A stretch of DNA of 64,000 nt from JAFDWR01 sp038216655 (GCA_038216655.1 JBBQPZ010000007.1:116762-180761); one strand, 5' to 3'. Shown: positions 51,860-60,487, counted from the first letter of the stretch. Numbers and translations are program-made. Notes: generated by a model not told the origin, from the letters alone.

Positions 51860-52245
51860 ACCTGACTCGAAGAGTACAGGGATGGTTCTTCCTGGGAATC
51901 CCGTGTGTTCGGAGCATTGCATTGGCGCTTTTCATCTGCGCTTCTTTTGGCCTTCGCACTAAGTGAGCCTTGCAGAGACGATTTGTCAACCGAGTGCCCG
52001 ACGAACGGCTTGATATCCCTGCTATCGGCCCATCGCGGCGACGATGTGCCGAGATGCGAGTCTGTTTATAGCAGGACTCCGGGCTTTCCTGGTGACAACC
52101 GGTGAGAGCCTAGGGTCTCTGGGCGCCCGGAAAGTAGCTTAGCGCAGATGTCGGGAACCCCGGTGTTAACCGATATTCGTTTCTTTTAGCAAAAAAGCGC
52201 ATAGAAAAAAATCTTAACAGTCGTATACTCACGACTGTGGTAACC
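51860..52245. other. Long spacer with structured and AT-rich segments
   Basis: The region has two characters: a GC-rich part to about 52160 with several local complementarities (for example GAGAGCCTAGGGTCTC near 52103 and GGGAACCCCGG near 52156), and an AT-rich part (52165-52245) with runs of A and a TATACTCA hexamer. I see no tRNA and cannot match it to a known riboswitch. The AT-rich part is unlike its surroundings. Confidence 0.4.
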
Positions 52246-52404
52246 ATGTTGAATTCGTCAATCACGAACAAGGATAAGCAAATCTGGGTGCCTACACACG
52301 GTGATGCGGAATGCGGTCCGAACAATGTTTGTGTCTTTAGTCAGATTAATGGTACGATACAATATCATGACACCTGGTCGGTAGGCGAGCCGGGGAGCTG
52401 CTAG
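52246..52404 (+). CDS. Possible 52-residue small protein
   Basis: ATG 52246 opens a 52-codon frame ending TAG 52402-52404, 2 nt before the start at 52407. The product would be hydrophilic with three cysteines (ends GEPGSC, centre AECGPNNVCVFSQINGTIQY). No SD is evident; base composition is low in GC. Adjacency to the next gene suggests translational coupling, but it may be a non-coding leader. Confidence 0.25.
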   Translation: MLNSSITNKDKQIWVPTHGDAECGPNNVCVFSQINGTIQYHDTWSVGEPGSC

Positions 52405-52406
52405 CC

Positions 52407-53318
52407 ATGGTACGCGGAGCCCACGTGAAACACATGCCGAGGTTCGTTCAAGCTCTAGTAGTAGCGACGTGCCTCGTGGGCTCCGCCCCTGCAGCTATCG
52501 TGGTGGAATACCAGGTGGAAGAGCTTTCACCAATCGCCGTGCCGGATCTTGGGCGTGTGACGATTATTCGTTCTGCGACCCGCTGCATGATCTCCAGTGA
52601 GTCTGGCAAGATGCGCGGGCTCGTCGTGTATACCGCACGATTTTCTGTGACTGGGCAGACTTTTCTTTTGCCGTTGGGGGCGGCGGAGGTTCGGGGTGAA
52701 AAGGCCACGGGCCGTGTTCAATTCGTGCCATTGATAAATGGCGACCTGTACACGTGGAACCCCGTAGTCACCGCGTTGAAAAACGGTCGCTGCGAAGTCA
52801 TTAATCTTGACGGTGCTTCCGAGTCGCCAACGAACTATTTCGAACCTGCTGCCGTCGAGTTCGACGCGGACGGCGACGTTGCGCGGATCGCCGTGGAGTA
52901 CAAGGGCCGCACCGAGGCGGAATGGCGCTACGACGACTACAAGAAGGTCGAGAACTGGCAGATCCCTGGCAGGATCCAGCGGGCACGCTTCAAGGCGTCG
53001 GGGCTGAATATCCCTGAGGACGACCGCATCCGGTGGAAGCTCCTGAGTGTTACCACGGTTCCCGGCGATCCGCTCGATGACGCGCACGTGTTCGCCAAGG
53101 GAGCGCAAGTTTCCGACCTGCGGAGCGATACATACGGGCGCGCCGTGACGTTCGATCCAGCTAAGGGTGACCTAGAGAGCCAATGGGTCGGATCGGGCAC
53201 CCCGGCGGCAAAACAAAGCGACCCGACCGCCGCACGGCTAGCAATCGCGGCCTCCATCGTAGGGTGCGGAATAGGAATCGTGGCGGTGGCGCGCAACCTT
53301 CGAAGGAAGAAGACATGA
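52407..53318 (+). CDS. Exported protein with C-terminal anchor, unknown function
   Basis: A 303-residue protein. A signal peptide covers about residues 11-32 (FVQALVVATCLVGSAPAA). The body is beta-rich (FSVTGQTFLLPLGAAEVRGE, GRVQFVPLINGDLYTWNPVV). A C-terminal hydrophobic helix (LAIAASIVGCGIGIVAVA) is followed by RNLRRKK, so it is a PEP-CTERM-like topology without the PEP motif. GGGGAG about 9 nt before the ATG supports 52407; an internal ATG at 52434 is possible. It overlaps the pseudopilin gene by ATGA, so it may be an assembly or surface factor of that pseudopilus. Confidence 0.7.
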   Translation: MVRGAHVKHMPRFVQALVVATCLVGSAPAAIVVEYQVEELSPIAVPDLGRVTIIRSATRCMISSESGKMRGLVVYTARFSVTGQTFLLPLGAAEVRGEKATGRVQFVPLINGDLYTWNPVVTALKNGRCEVINLDGASESPTNYFEPAAVEFDADGDVARIAVEYKGRTEAEWRYDDYKKVENWQIPGRIQRARFKASGLNIPEDDRIRWKLLSVTTVPGDPLDDAHVFAKGAQVSDLRSDTYGRAVTFDPAKGDLESQWVGSGTPAAKQSDPTAARLAIAASIVGCGIGIVAVARNLRRKKT

Positions 53319-54004
53319 ACAAAGCAAACAATCCTCTGCGGACGACTTATCCACGGAAGACCGACAAGGCCTTTACACTCATGGAGGTGCTGGTGTGCGT
53401 TGCGATCATCGCGATTCTGTCTGGCTTGCTGTTCTCGGTGCTCTCCCCCGCGAAAGCCTCCGCGCATAAGGCAACTTGCACTTCCAACCTGCGCCAGATC
53501 GGGCTGGCCGTTACCTTGTACGAGCACGATTACGACGACCAAATGCCGTACTTTGCGTTCAACGAGTTCGTGGACCCAAATCGCAAGACGCATGGAAAGG
53601 ATCTGCTGGCATCGTATGGCACCACAGACGACCTTTACTCGTGCGCGGACCGACCCCGAGACATGTTCTCTAGTGCAAAGGGCGCTGCTTACGTCTTGAG
53701 GTTTTCGCAGATAGCGCAGCCGCCGGACCATTTGAAGATCTTAAGTTGGCGGGTGATTCCAGACGCTGAGACCGTGATCGCGTACGATCCCAACCACATG
53801 GAACATAACGGCGGCCATCCGAAGGGCATTTACCTTGCGCTGCGTCACTCGGGGAGCGTTGAGAGAATCCAAGCCTCCGCCGTGGTGGAGCACGACGAGG
53901 ACTGGTTGGGGATCGGGGGAGGCTACACTTGGCCTACTTGGCTCCAGTTCCCCCGAGAGGCGTTTCCGCCGCGAGTCGTCGGGCCGGAGGAAGTTCATCA
54001 GTAG
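53315..54004 (+). CDS. Prepilin-type N-terminal cleavage/methylation domain protein (pseudopilin)
   Basis: A 229-residue pseudopilin. The type IV prepilin signal KAFTLMEVLVCVAIIAILSG (cleavage before FTLMEV, then a hydrophobic helix) sits at residues 18-40, followed by ATCTSNLRQIGLAVTLYEHD typical of armatimonad/planctomycete pseudopilins. The rest is a globular domain with MEHNGGHPKGIYLALRHSGS, a DUF1559-like end. GAAGGAAGA provides a good SD. It is coupled (ATGA) to the anchored protein at 52407. It is likely assembled by a type II/IV platform such as the F protein at 27853. Confidence 0.9.
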   Translation: MNKANNPLRTTYPRKTDKAFTLMEVLVCVAIIAILSGLLFSVLSPAKASAHKATCTSNLRQIGLAVTLYEHDYDDQMPYFAFNEFVDPNRKTHGKDLLASYGTTDDLYSCADRPRDMFSSAKGAAYVLRFSQIAQPPDHLKILSWRVIPDAETVIAYDPNHMEHNGGHPKGIYLALRHSGSVERIQASAVVEHDEDWLGIGGGYTWPTWLQFPREAFPPRVVGPEEVHQ

Positions 54005-54130
54005 TCTTCGAACAAGAACATGACTCCGGCTTAACGGTTCAAGAAAATGGAACCGACCCGTCTTAGTCTCGAGATGGCGCGTGCCGAGGCATGACGGGGA
54101 CATGGTTGATTTCGGCGGGTGACCCGGTCG

Positions 54131-54243
54131 GTGAAGGGGTGAGGTGGGGTGGCATGGCATGGCTCAGTTTGGGCTTTCTGGTTTGGATCTGGGTTACCAG
54201 GTGAGTAAGCCCAAACTGACCGTGTCCGCCTCACCCCTTCACC
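54131..54243. repeat. 113-bp imperfect palindrome
   Basis: Outer arms GTGAAGGGGTGAGG (54131-54144) and CCTCACCCCTTCAC (54230-54243) are perfect; inner arms TCAGTTTGGGCTT (54164-54176) and AAGCCCAAACTGA (54207-54219) are also perfect. The right inner arm continues CCGTG, echoing the CACGGTC core of the other palindromes. It lies about 100 bp upstream of the oxidoreductase gene. Confidence 0.8.
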
Positions 54244-54350
54244 CGAATCGTCCGCCCGCAGGCATGGGTTCATTCGGGAGTTCAATGCACTAATAAACCT
54301 CCGCACCGGTGGCACAGGATGGACTCCTACGATGTAACATCGTCCCTTCC

Positions 54351-55343
54351 ATGGCAGACACACTCAATTGGGGCATCCTTGCCACCGGCAGCATTGCGAA
54401 TCAGTTCGCGGGCGGGCTTTCCGCTTCGAAGACCGGCAATCTCGTCGCTGTCGGCTCTCGTGCGCTCGACACCGCGAGCAAGTTCACCGACAAGCACGGC
54501 GGTCGACCTTACGGTTCTTATGCCGAAGTGCTTGCCCAGCCAGATGTGCAGGCGGTGTACATCGCGACCCCCCACCACCTCCACGCCGAGTGGACGATCA
54601 AGGCGGCCGAGGCGGGCAAGGGAATACTGTGCGAGAAGCCGTTCACGCTGAACGCACTCGAAGCCGAGCGCGCCCTCGCCGCAGTAAAAGCGAACGGGGT
54701 GTTCTTCATGGAAGCGTTCATGTACCGCTGCCATCCGCAAACCCACCGGCTCAAGGAGCTTGTCGAAAGCGGCGTGATCGGCAAGCTGCGCAACCTGAAC
54801 GTGGAGTTCGGATTCAACGCGTCAGAGGACTGGGGCAACTTCCGCGCCGACGGCGCGGTCGGCGGCGGCGGACTCATGGACGTCGGCACCTATTGCGTGA
54901 GCATGACCCGACTCCTCGTCGGCGAGGAGCCGACCGCGCTCCACTACTGCGCCGACATCACGGCGAAAGGTTATGACGCCCAGGGCTCGGGCTGCATGAA
55001 ATTCCCGAGTGGGGTCACCAGCCACTTCGGAACCGCCATCCACGCCGGCCTGCGTAACGACGTGAGGGTTTACGGCTCGACGGGCTGGATCCAGGTCGAC
55101 CAGCCCTGGAAATGCGGTGGCGGCGCGATCCACGTTCACGCCGACGGCCAGGACGAGCAAGTGTTCGAGATGGGCAGCTCAAACGACGACCTCTATGCGA
55201 TCGAAGCCGACGCCGTCGCCGCGTTCTTCGAGGCCAAAGAGTGCCCGTACATGACCCCGACCGACACGCTGAACCAGATGCGCGCCCTCGACGCTCTCCG
55301 CAAGAGCGCCGGCCTCCACTTCTCCGCTGAACCTACTGCCTAA
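54351..55343 (+). CDS. Gfo/Idh/MocA family oxidoreductase
   Basis: A 330-residue NAD(P)-dependent sugar/inositol dehydrogenase-type enzyme. Rossmann N-terminus WGILATGSIANQFAGGLSA, YIATPHHLHAEWTIKAAEAG, the catalytic EKP loop KGILCEKPFTLNALEAE, and FMYRCHPQTHRLKELVESG; the C-terminal domain starts NVEFGFNASEDWGN. Family members oxidise sugar hydroxyls. TAACAT lies 10 nt before the ATG. The aldo-keto reductase follows 2 nt after the stop, so the two form a sugar redox operon. Confidence 0.92.
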   Translation: MADTLNWGILATGSIANQFAGGLSASKTGNLVAVGSRALDTASKFTDKHGGRPYGSYAEVLAQPDVQAVYIATPHHLHAEWTIKAAEAGKGILCEKPFTLNALEAERALAAVKANGVFFMEAFMYRCHPQTHRLKELVESGVIGKLRNLNVEFGFNASEDWGNFRADGAVGGGGLMDVGTYCVSMTRLLVGEEPTALHYCADITAKGYDAQGSGCMKFPSGVTSHFGTAIHAGLRNDVRVYGSTGWIQVDQPWKCGGGAIHVHADGQDEQVFEMGSSNDDLYAIEADAVAAFFEAKECPYMTPTDTLNQMRALDALRKSAGLHFSAEPTA

Positions 55344-55345
55344 AC

Positions 55346-56266
55346 ATGAAAACCGGAACGATCCCTCACCTCGCCAAGCCGATCTCGCGCCTCATCATGG
55401 GAGTTATCCCTCTCATGGGCAGGTCCGACGAGGAAGCCTTCGCGCTTCTGGACGCCTATCGCGCGGCGGGCGGAAACTGCATCGACAACAGCTACAGCTA
55501 CGGCGAGCGAGCTGGGTCGCTGATGCGTAGCTACTTCGCGGCCCGTGGAGAAGAGTCTCTGATTCGTTTGGACAAGGGTAACCACCACCACTCCAACGAC
55601 GACGCCGGGAGACGCGTGAGCAAGGAGACGATCCAGCATGACCTGGATGGGAACCTGGAGCGCCAGGCCATCACCTATTCGGACATGTACCTGTTGCATC
55701 GCGACGACGAGCGGGTGCCCGCGGGCGAAGTCGTCGAGTGGCTGAACGAGTACGTGAAAGCGGGGAAGATTCGCGTCTTCGGAGGGTCGAACTGGAAGCA
55801 CTCACGCATCGCCGAGGCGAACGCTTACGCCGAAGCCCACGGCTTGCAGGGAATGAGCGCGAGTAGCCCGAACCTGTCGCTTGCCACCGCCAATGAGTCG
55901 ATGTGGTGGGAAGCGCTTTCGATCTCCGACAACGCCGAGGCGCGTGCCTGGTACGGGGCATCTCCGGTGGGGGTCTTGTCGTGGTCATCTGGCGGCGGCG
56001 GGTTCTTCGCGAACGTGGACTCAGATGACGTCCATCGAGTCTACGACAACCCAGTGAATTTCGCCCGACGGGATCGGGTTCGCTCGCTCGCCAGCGATAA
56101 GGGAGTGACGCCAACGCAGCTGGCGCTCGCCTGGACTCTCCACCAGCCGGGCAACATCTTCGCCCTTATCGGCCCGGCGAACTTGGAGCAGCTCCAAGAC
56201 AACCTCGGCGCGGTTGACTTGGTGGTCTCGGACGCGGAGCGAGATTGGCTCGAGACCGGAGTGTAG
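55346..56266 (+). CDS. Aldo/keto reductase
   Basis: A 306-residue AKR TIM barrel. The catalytic tetrad is visible: Asp and Tyr in GGNCIDNSYSYGERAG, Lys in LIRLDKGNHHH and His in MYLLHRDDERV. NADPH-binding residues are expected in GLIGPANLEQLQD-type FALIGPANLEQLQDNLGAVD near the C-terminus. It probably reduces sugar aldehydes or ketones made by, or used by, the upstream oxidoreductase. It is co-transcribed with it. Confidence 0.92.
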   Translation: MKTGTIPHLAKPISRLIMGVIPLMGRSDEEAFALLDAYRAAGGNCIDNSYSYGERAGSLMRSYFAARGEESLIRLDKGNHHHSNDDAGRRVSKETIQHDLDGNLERQAITYSDMYLLHRDDERVPAGEVVEWLNEYVKAGKIRVFGGSNWKHSRIAEANAYAEAHGLQGMSASSPNLSLATANESMWWEALSISDNAEARAWYGASPVGVLSWSSGGGGFFANVDSDDVHRVYDNPVNFARRDRVRSLASDKGVTPTQLALAWTLHQPGNIFALIGPANLEQLQDNLGAVDLVVSDAERDWLETGV

Positions 56267-56297
56267 GGAATCCTTAACACTTGCCGGTCGAGCGCGA

Positions 56298-56303
56298 TAA
56301 GAT
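56298..56303 (+). promoter_or_regulatory. Candidate leaderless -10 element (TAAGAT) before ATG 56310
   Basis: GCGCGATAAGAT with a 6-nt spacing to ATG is identical in sequence and spacing to the one before 59119, which supports ATG 56310 as the original start of the peptidase. Confidence 0.5.
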
Positions 56304-56404
56304 AGGCGCATGTCCCTCGCCCTCATTTCAGTCTCCTGTACACGGGAATTGCGCCTGGCGACACGCTGTCGACCGAGGCCTACCTACAGCCGCCCAAACC
56401 GGTT

Positions 56405-58894
56405 ATGGACGCGGTGCTTGCGCCGTGGACCAGCAACGTCAGCCCGGGGGCGATCAGCCCGGACGGCACGCGGTACCTGATCACCGAGCGCGTTGCGATG
56501 CCGTCGCTGGCCGATATGGCGCGTCCGCACGTGAACCTCGGTGGTCTGCAGATCGATACCACTGCCGAGCGTGAACGGGCGCTAACGACCCGAAGTGCAA
56601 AAGGACTGCGCATCTTCACGATCAAGACCCAACAGGAAGTGCGGGTCGTCATCCCCGATGGCGCGAAAGTCAGCGACCCGACTTGGTCTCCTGACGGCTC
56701 GATGATCGCGTTCTTCCTCCACACGCCCGACGCGACCCATCTTTGCGTCGCGGACCCCGCCACCGGCAAGTATCGACTTGCCACCAAGCGCGCGGCACGA
56801 CCGACGCTGGACGTCCGCTACGACTGGGTTGGCTCCAAATTGGTCGCGGTGCTCTCCCCCGATGACAAGAGCAAAGCGCCTCCCGCTCCGCTCGTCGCAA
56901 CGACCCCGAGGGTGCAGGTTTCGGACCAACAGACCCACAAAATCGTCACCTACCCTTCCCTGCTTTCCAGTCCGTCGGATCAGGCTTTGCTGGAGTATTA
57001 CGGCACGGGCCAGTTGGCGGTCGTCGATCCGGCAAAGGGATCGGTGGTCAACATCGGTAAGCCGACGATGATCAGCGCGGTGCGACCTTCTGCAGGCGGT
57101 GATTCGTTCCGCGTGACGACGATGGAGAAGCCGTTCTCCTATTTCGTCCCCACCGGCATGTTTGGTCACCGCGAGACGATTTGGGACCTGGAAGGGAAAG
57201 CGCTTGCCGAACTCGACAAGACCGCATTGAACCTCGGCCACGTCGATCCGACGCCCACTGCGCCGACTGCTGGTCGGGGCCGGTTCGGCGGCGGCACTGC
57301 GGGTTCCGTGGGTGGTGCTCCTACGCCTCCGAATAACCAGAAGCGAGACATCGAGTGGCGTCCCGATGCCGTTGGGCTCAGCTTCGTGCAGCTCGCGCCC
57401 ATCGATTCGGCCAACCCCACCGCGAAGCGGAAGGACCGGGTGATGCTGTGGGTCGCGCCGTTCCGCACTGAGGACCAGAAGGTGGTTTTCGAGTCGGACG
57501 ATCCCATCACGAACGTGAGCTATTCTGACGGCGCAAAGATACTGTTTCTCAACACGACTGTCGACGGTCGCGCGCGGTTGAGCGCGTTGCGCCTGCCTGA
57601 CGGCAAGCCGATCACCTTGACCGAGAGCCGCGGTCCCGCGACTGGCCAGGGCGGAGGTGCAGGCGGCGGCGGAAGAGGCGGCCAGCGAGGCGGTGGAGGG
57701 GACACGGGCCAACTTATCACCCGGGTTGGAGCCACCGGCTTGCCGGTGGTCGTAACGACGAAGTCGATCGACGGCGCTTACCTCAGTGGTGAGACTGCTC
57801 CGCGCGATCCCGCGCAAGAAGGCCCCAAGCCGTGGCTCGATCGTGTCGACCTTCTCACGGGCAAGCGCGAACGACTGTTTGAAGGAAAGTCCGACGTTTA
57901 CGAAGTTCCGACGCTACTCGACGCGGAAGCCAAAGGGATTCTCGTCAGCCGTCAGTCGGCGCATCAGGTTGCCGACACCTATGCGGTCGATCTGAGCACC
58001 AAGGGCGAGCAGGTCCTGACCCACAATCGCGACTTCTCCCCTGATTTGACCCAAGCTCATCGCGAGAAGTTGACGGTGACTCGGGCCGACGGCGCGCACT
58101 TCCAGGTGACGGTCACTTTTCCGGTCAACGGTTCGAGCAAGCTGCCCGCGCTCTTCTGGTTCTATCCGGCGGAGTTCGAGAGCCAAGACGCCTACGATCG
58201 CACGAAACGGACGTTCAATAAGAACCTGTTCCCGACGGTAACGGCCTCGAACCGCCAGATCTTCGCTCGCGCGGGCTACTTGGTGGTCGAGCCCGACTGT
58301 CCCATCATCGGCCCTGCGGGTCGGATGAACGACACCTACGTCTCGCAACTCCGAAACAACCTGAGCGCGGTAATCGACGAACTCGACCGCCGAGGTTGGA
58401 TTGACCGCCAGAAGCTCGCGATCAGTGGCCACTCCTACGGCGCGTTCTCCACCGCGAACGCGATGATCGCGACGCCTTTCTTCAAGGCGGGAATCGCGGG
58501 GGATGGCAACTACAATCGCTCGCTCACGCCGTTCGGATTCCAGAACGAGGCACGCCAAATCTGGGAGGGCCGGGACACATACCTAGCGATGTCCCCGATT
58601 CTCTACGTCGAGCAGATCACCGGCGCCTTGCTGATGTACCACGGGATGGAGGACCAGAACGTCGGCACCGATCCGATCAACTCGGAGCGCATGTACGACG
58701 CCCTCACCGCCCTCGGCAAACCCGCCGCCCTGACGATGTACCCCTACGAAGACCACGGCCAAATCGCCCAGGAGACGGTTCTGGATCAGTGGGCACGCTG
58801 GGTCGCTTGGCTGGACAAGTGGGTGAAGAACCCGCCCGCACCGGCGGTTAGCCCAACGCGTGCCGACCCGGCAGGAGGCAATGGCGGACTTTGA
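56405..58894 (+). CDS. S9 family prolyl oligopeptidase-type peptidase, N-terminus frameshifted
   Basis: An 829-residue open frame: a beta-propeller-like N-terminal region (SPGAISPDGTRYLITERV, SDPTWSPDGSMIAFFLHTPD) and a C-terminal alpha/beta-hydrolase with nucleophile KLAISGHSYGAFSTANAMIA, Asp in YHGMEDQNVGTD and His in YPYEDHGQIAQE. A Gly-rich insert lies near residue 420. The same frame continues upstream to about 56334 with homologous residues (GDTLSTEAYLQPPKPV). A start with signal peptide and TAAGAT box is at ATG 56310 (MSLALISVS) in another frame, so a single-base indel near 56334 probably disrupts the export signal. Confidence 0.88.
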   Translation: MDAVLAPWTSNVSPGAISPDGTRYLITERVAMPSLADMARPHVNLGGLQIDTTAERERALTTRSAKGLRIFTIKTQQEVRVVIPDGAKVSDPTWSPDGSMIAFFLHTPDATHLCVADPATGKYRLATKRAARPTLDVRYDWVGSKLVAVLSPDDKSKAPPAPLVATTPRVQVSDQQTHKIVTYPSLLSSPSDQALLEYYGTGQLAVVDPAKGSVVNIGKPTMISAVRPSAGGDSFRVTTMEKPFSYFVPTGMFGHRETIWDLEGKALAELDKTALNLGHVDPTPTAPTAGRGRFGGGTAGSVGGAPTPPNNQKRDIEWRPDAVGLSFVQLAPIDSANPTAKRKDRVMLWVAPFRTEDQKVVFESDDPITNVSYSDGAKILFLNTTVDGRARLSALRLPDGKPITLTESRGPATGQGGGAGGGGRGGQRGGGGDTGQLITRVGATGLPVVVTTKSIDGAYLSGETAPRDPAQEGPKPWLDRVDLLTGKRERLFEGKSDVYEVPTLLDAEAKGILVSRQSAHQVADTYAVDLSTKGEQVLTHNRDFSPDLTQAHREKLTVTRADGAHFQVTVTFPVNGSSKLPALFWFYPAEFESQDAYDRTKRTFNKNLFPTVTASNRQIFARAGYLVVEPDCPIIGPAGRMNDTYVSQLRNNLSAVIDELDRRGWIDRQKLAISGHSYGAFSTANAMIATPFFKAGIAGDGNYNRSLTPFGFQNEARQIWEGRDTYLAMSPILYVEQITGALLMYHGMEDQNVGTDPINSERMYDALTALGKPAALTMYPYEDHGQIAQETVLDQWARWVAWLDKWVKNPPAPAVSPTRADPAGGNGGL

Positions 58895-58910
58895 TGTGAG
58901 GCGAATTGGA

Positions 58911-59029
58911 ATTGTCATTCCGAGTGAGCCCTAGCGACATCGAGGAATCTGACCGGAAGCACCGATTGCTCGTAACAACACTCGGCGACTACTGTCAGAT
59001 CCCTCGGCACAAACATCCTTCGGGATGAC
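58911..59029. repeat. Interspersed ATTGTCATTCCGAG element
   Basis: ATTGTCATTCCGAGTGAGCC at 58911 and CTTCGGGATGAC ending 59029 are inverted ends; the centre CTAGCGACATCGAGGAATCT matches the element at 23959-24150. Confidence 0.7.
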
Positions 59030-59106
59030 CTTTCAGCACTACCACCATCACTATCCCTACCACTTAGCAGTAGGTCTATCAGTCCACCCATCCGCGAGAA
59101 GCGCGA

Positions 59107-59112
59107 TAAGAT
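59107..59112 (+). promoter_or_regulatory. Candidate leaderless -10 element (TAAGAT)
   Basis: TAAGAT ends 6 nt before the ATG at 59119, inside GCGCGATAAGATAG. Confidence 0.45.
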
Positions 59113-59118
59113 AGAACC

Positions 59119-59361
59119 ATGATCGACATCATCAAGCCGCTCGTGATCGGAATCGTCCTCACTGGACTCTTCGTGATCGTCCCGGTGATCGCGCTCCTCA
59201 CCGAGCATCAGCGCAAGATGGCCGCTCTGATTCGAAACCACCCGGATGAGCAGCTACGCGGGGAAATGGATTCGCTTCGCGCGGAAGTAAAAGAACTTCG
59301 CGCACGCCAGACGGCGGTCCAAGAGCTGGACGGCGATTTCGAATCCCTGCGCGTCCGCTAG
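59119..59361 (+). CDS. Small membrane protein with coiled coil
   Basis: An 80-residue protein with one N-terminal transmembrane helix (IIKPLVIGIVLTGLFVIVPV) and a C-terminal charged coiled-coil segment (MDSLRAEVKELRARQTAVQE). The topology resembles PspB/phage-shock-like small proteins, but there is no clear family match. TAAGAT lies 6 nt before the ATG. It faces the convergent acetyltransferase gene. Confidence 0.7.
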   Translation: MIDIIKPLVIGIVLTGLFVIVPVIALLTEHQRKMAALIRNHPDEQLRGEMDSLRAEVKELRARQTAVQELDGDFESLRVR

Positions 59362-59386
59362 ATTTTCTCTGCTATGACCATCCAAG

Positions 59387-59908
59387 CTAACCGGCTCTAA
59401 ACAGTAGCAACTCTCGCCCGTAATAACTGTCCGTCATTCCCAATGGAAGCATCCCGATGCGCTCGGTAACCCAAACCGACGGCAAGTTCTCCTCGCGGAC
59501 AACCGCGAAGATCTCCTCCAGACCCACCGTCTCAAACCCATGCCGCAATCCAGTGCCGGCCGCCTCAGACGCGTAGCCCTTGCCCCAAGCGTGCTGCCCG
59601 AGATGCCAGCCGATCTCCCAATCGTCGGTCGGTTCACCCTCCCCGTCGGGCAAGCGTTTCAAAATCAGCGAACCCAAAAGCTCTCCCGAGCGCAGGCAGA
59701 TCGCCCCGAAGAACGAGCCGTCGACAAGAGCGCGGTAGTGGGCAACCCGGTCGGTCAAGCGCACCAACTGCGTCGCCAAATCAGGAACGGGCGAACCATC
59801 CCCGAGGTAACGCGTCACCTCGGGATCGCCGTAAATGGCGAAGGCAGCCCCAGAATCAAGCGCCGGATCGTACTCCCGCACGATGAGCCGCTCGGTCTCG
59901 AAAATCAC
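59387..59908 (-). CDS. GNAT family N-acetyltransferase (RimJ/RimL-type)
   Basis: A 173-residue GNAT acetyltransferase with IFETERLIVREYDPALDSG, EIGWHLGQHAWGKGYASEAA (acetyl-CoA pyrophosphate loop) and VREENLPSVWVTERIGM. RimJ/RimL-type enzymes acetylate ribosomal protein N-termini or other amines; the target is unknown. The start is best set at GTG 59908, whose GTGA overlaps the cyclophilin stop. A TTG four codons upstream is less likely. It forms an operon with 59905-60465. Confidence 0.88.
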   Translation of the reverse strand: MIFETERLIVREYDPALDSGAAFAIYGDPEVTRYLGDGSPVPDLATQLVRLTDRVAHYRALVDGSFFGAICLRSGELLGSLILKRLPDGEGEPTDDWEIGWHLGQHAWGKGYASEAAGTGLRHGFETVGLEEIFAVVREENLPSVWVTERIGMLPLGMTDSYYGRELLLFRAG

Positions 59909-60465
59909 GCCAGCGGCCAAGTCTCGATCGTGACCTTCTCGATCTTCGCGTCATTCCCGGCAAGCGGGTTGTCGCGCTGATCGCGGGGAAGGTTGACGAT
60001 CTTCTCGACGACGTCCATCCCCTCGATCACCTGCCCATACACCGAATATTGCCTATCCAGGTGCGGCGAGCGGCCGTGCATCAGGAAGAACTGCGAACCG
60101 GCGGAGTTGGGGTCGCTGGTGCGAGCGGCGCTCACGATGCCAGGCGTGTGAAGAATATCGTTAAACTCGGCGGGAAGCTTATAGCCCGGGCCTCCGGTGC
60201 CATGCATGCCTCGGTCGTCCGACTTGGAGTTCGGATCACCGCCCTGGATCATGAACCCAGGGATCACGCGATGGAACCGTGTTCCGTCGTAATACTCGCT
60301 GCGGGCAAGCTTCTTGAACGCTTCGACGTGCTTGGGCGCGACGTCGGGGAAGAACTTGAAAACGATCCGACCGTGGTTGGTCTGGAGAACGGCGATCTCG
60401 TCGCCAACAGCCGGCGCGGTGGCTCCAGGAGCCGCCGTGGCTCCGAGCACTGGGGTTTCACTCAT
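59905..60465 (-). CDS. Peptidyl-prolyl cis-trans isomerase (cyclophilin type), cytoplasmic
   Basis: A 186-residue cyclophilin without signal peptide. The core is complete: GRIVFKFFPDVAPKHVEAFK, FHRVIPGFMIQGGDPNSK, GPGYKLPAEFNDILHTPGIV, SAGSQFFLMHGRSPHLDRQY and VYGQVIEGMDVVEKIV. The active-site Arg (FHR) and Gln/Phe/Met residues are kept. TACCCT lies 6 nt before ATG. Followed by an acetyltransferase with GTGA overlap. A second, exported cyclophilin lies upstream at 60585. Confidence 0.94.
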   Translation of the reverse strand: MSETPVLGATAAPGATAPAVGDEIAVLQTNHGRIVFKFFPDVAPKHVEAFKKLARSEYYDGTRFHRVIPGFMIQGGDPNSKSDDRGMHGTGGPGYKLPAEFNDILHTPGIVSAARTSDPNSAGSQFFLMHGRSPHLDRQYSVYGQVIEGMDVVEKIVNLPRDQRDNPLAGNDAKIEKVTIETWPLA

Positions 60466-60487
60466 GGAAGCAGGGTACCCCCGGGAA

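Noticed and set aside
50253..51962. 569-codon open frame opposite lepA
   Set aside because: It is the antisense shadow of a perfectly conserved lepA.
52000..52200. Known riboswitch (for example cyclic-di-GMP)
   Set aside because: Some stem-like segments are present, but I could not match the conserved core of any known class by eye.
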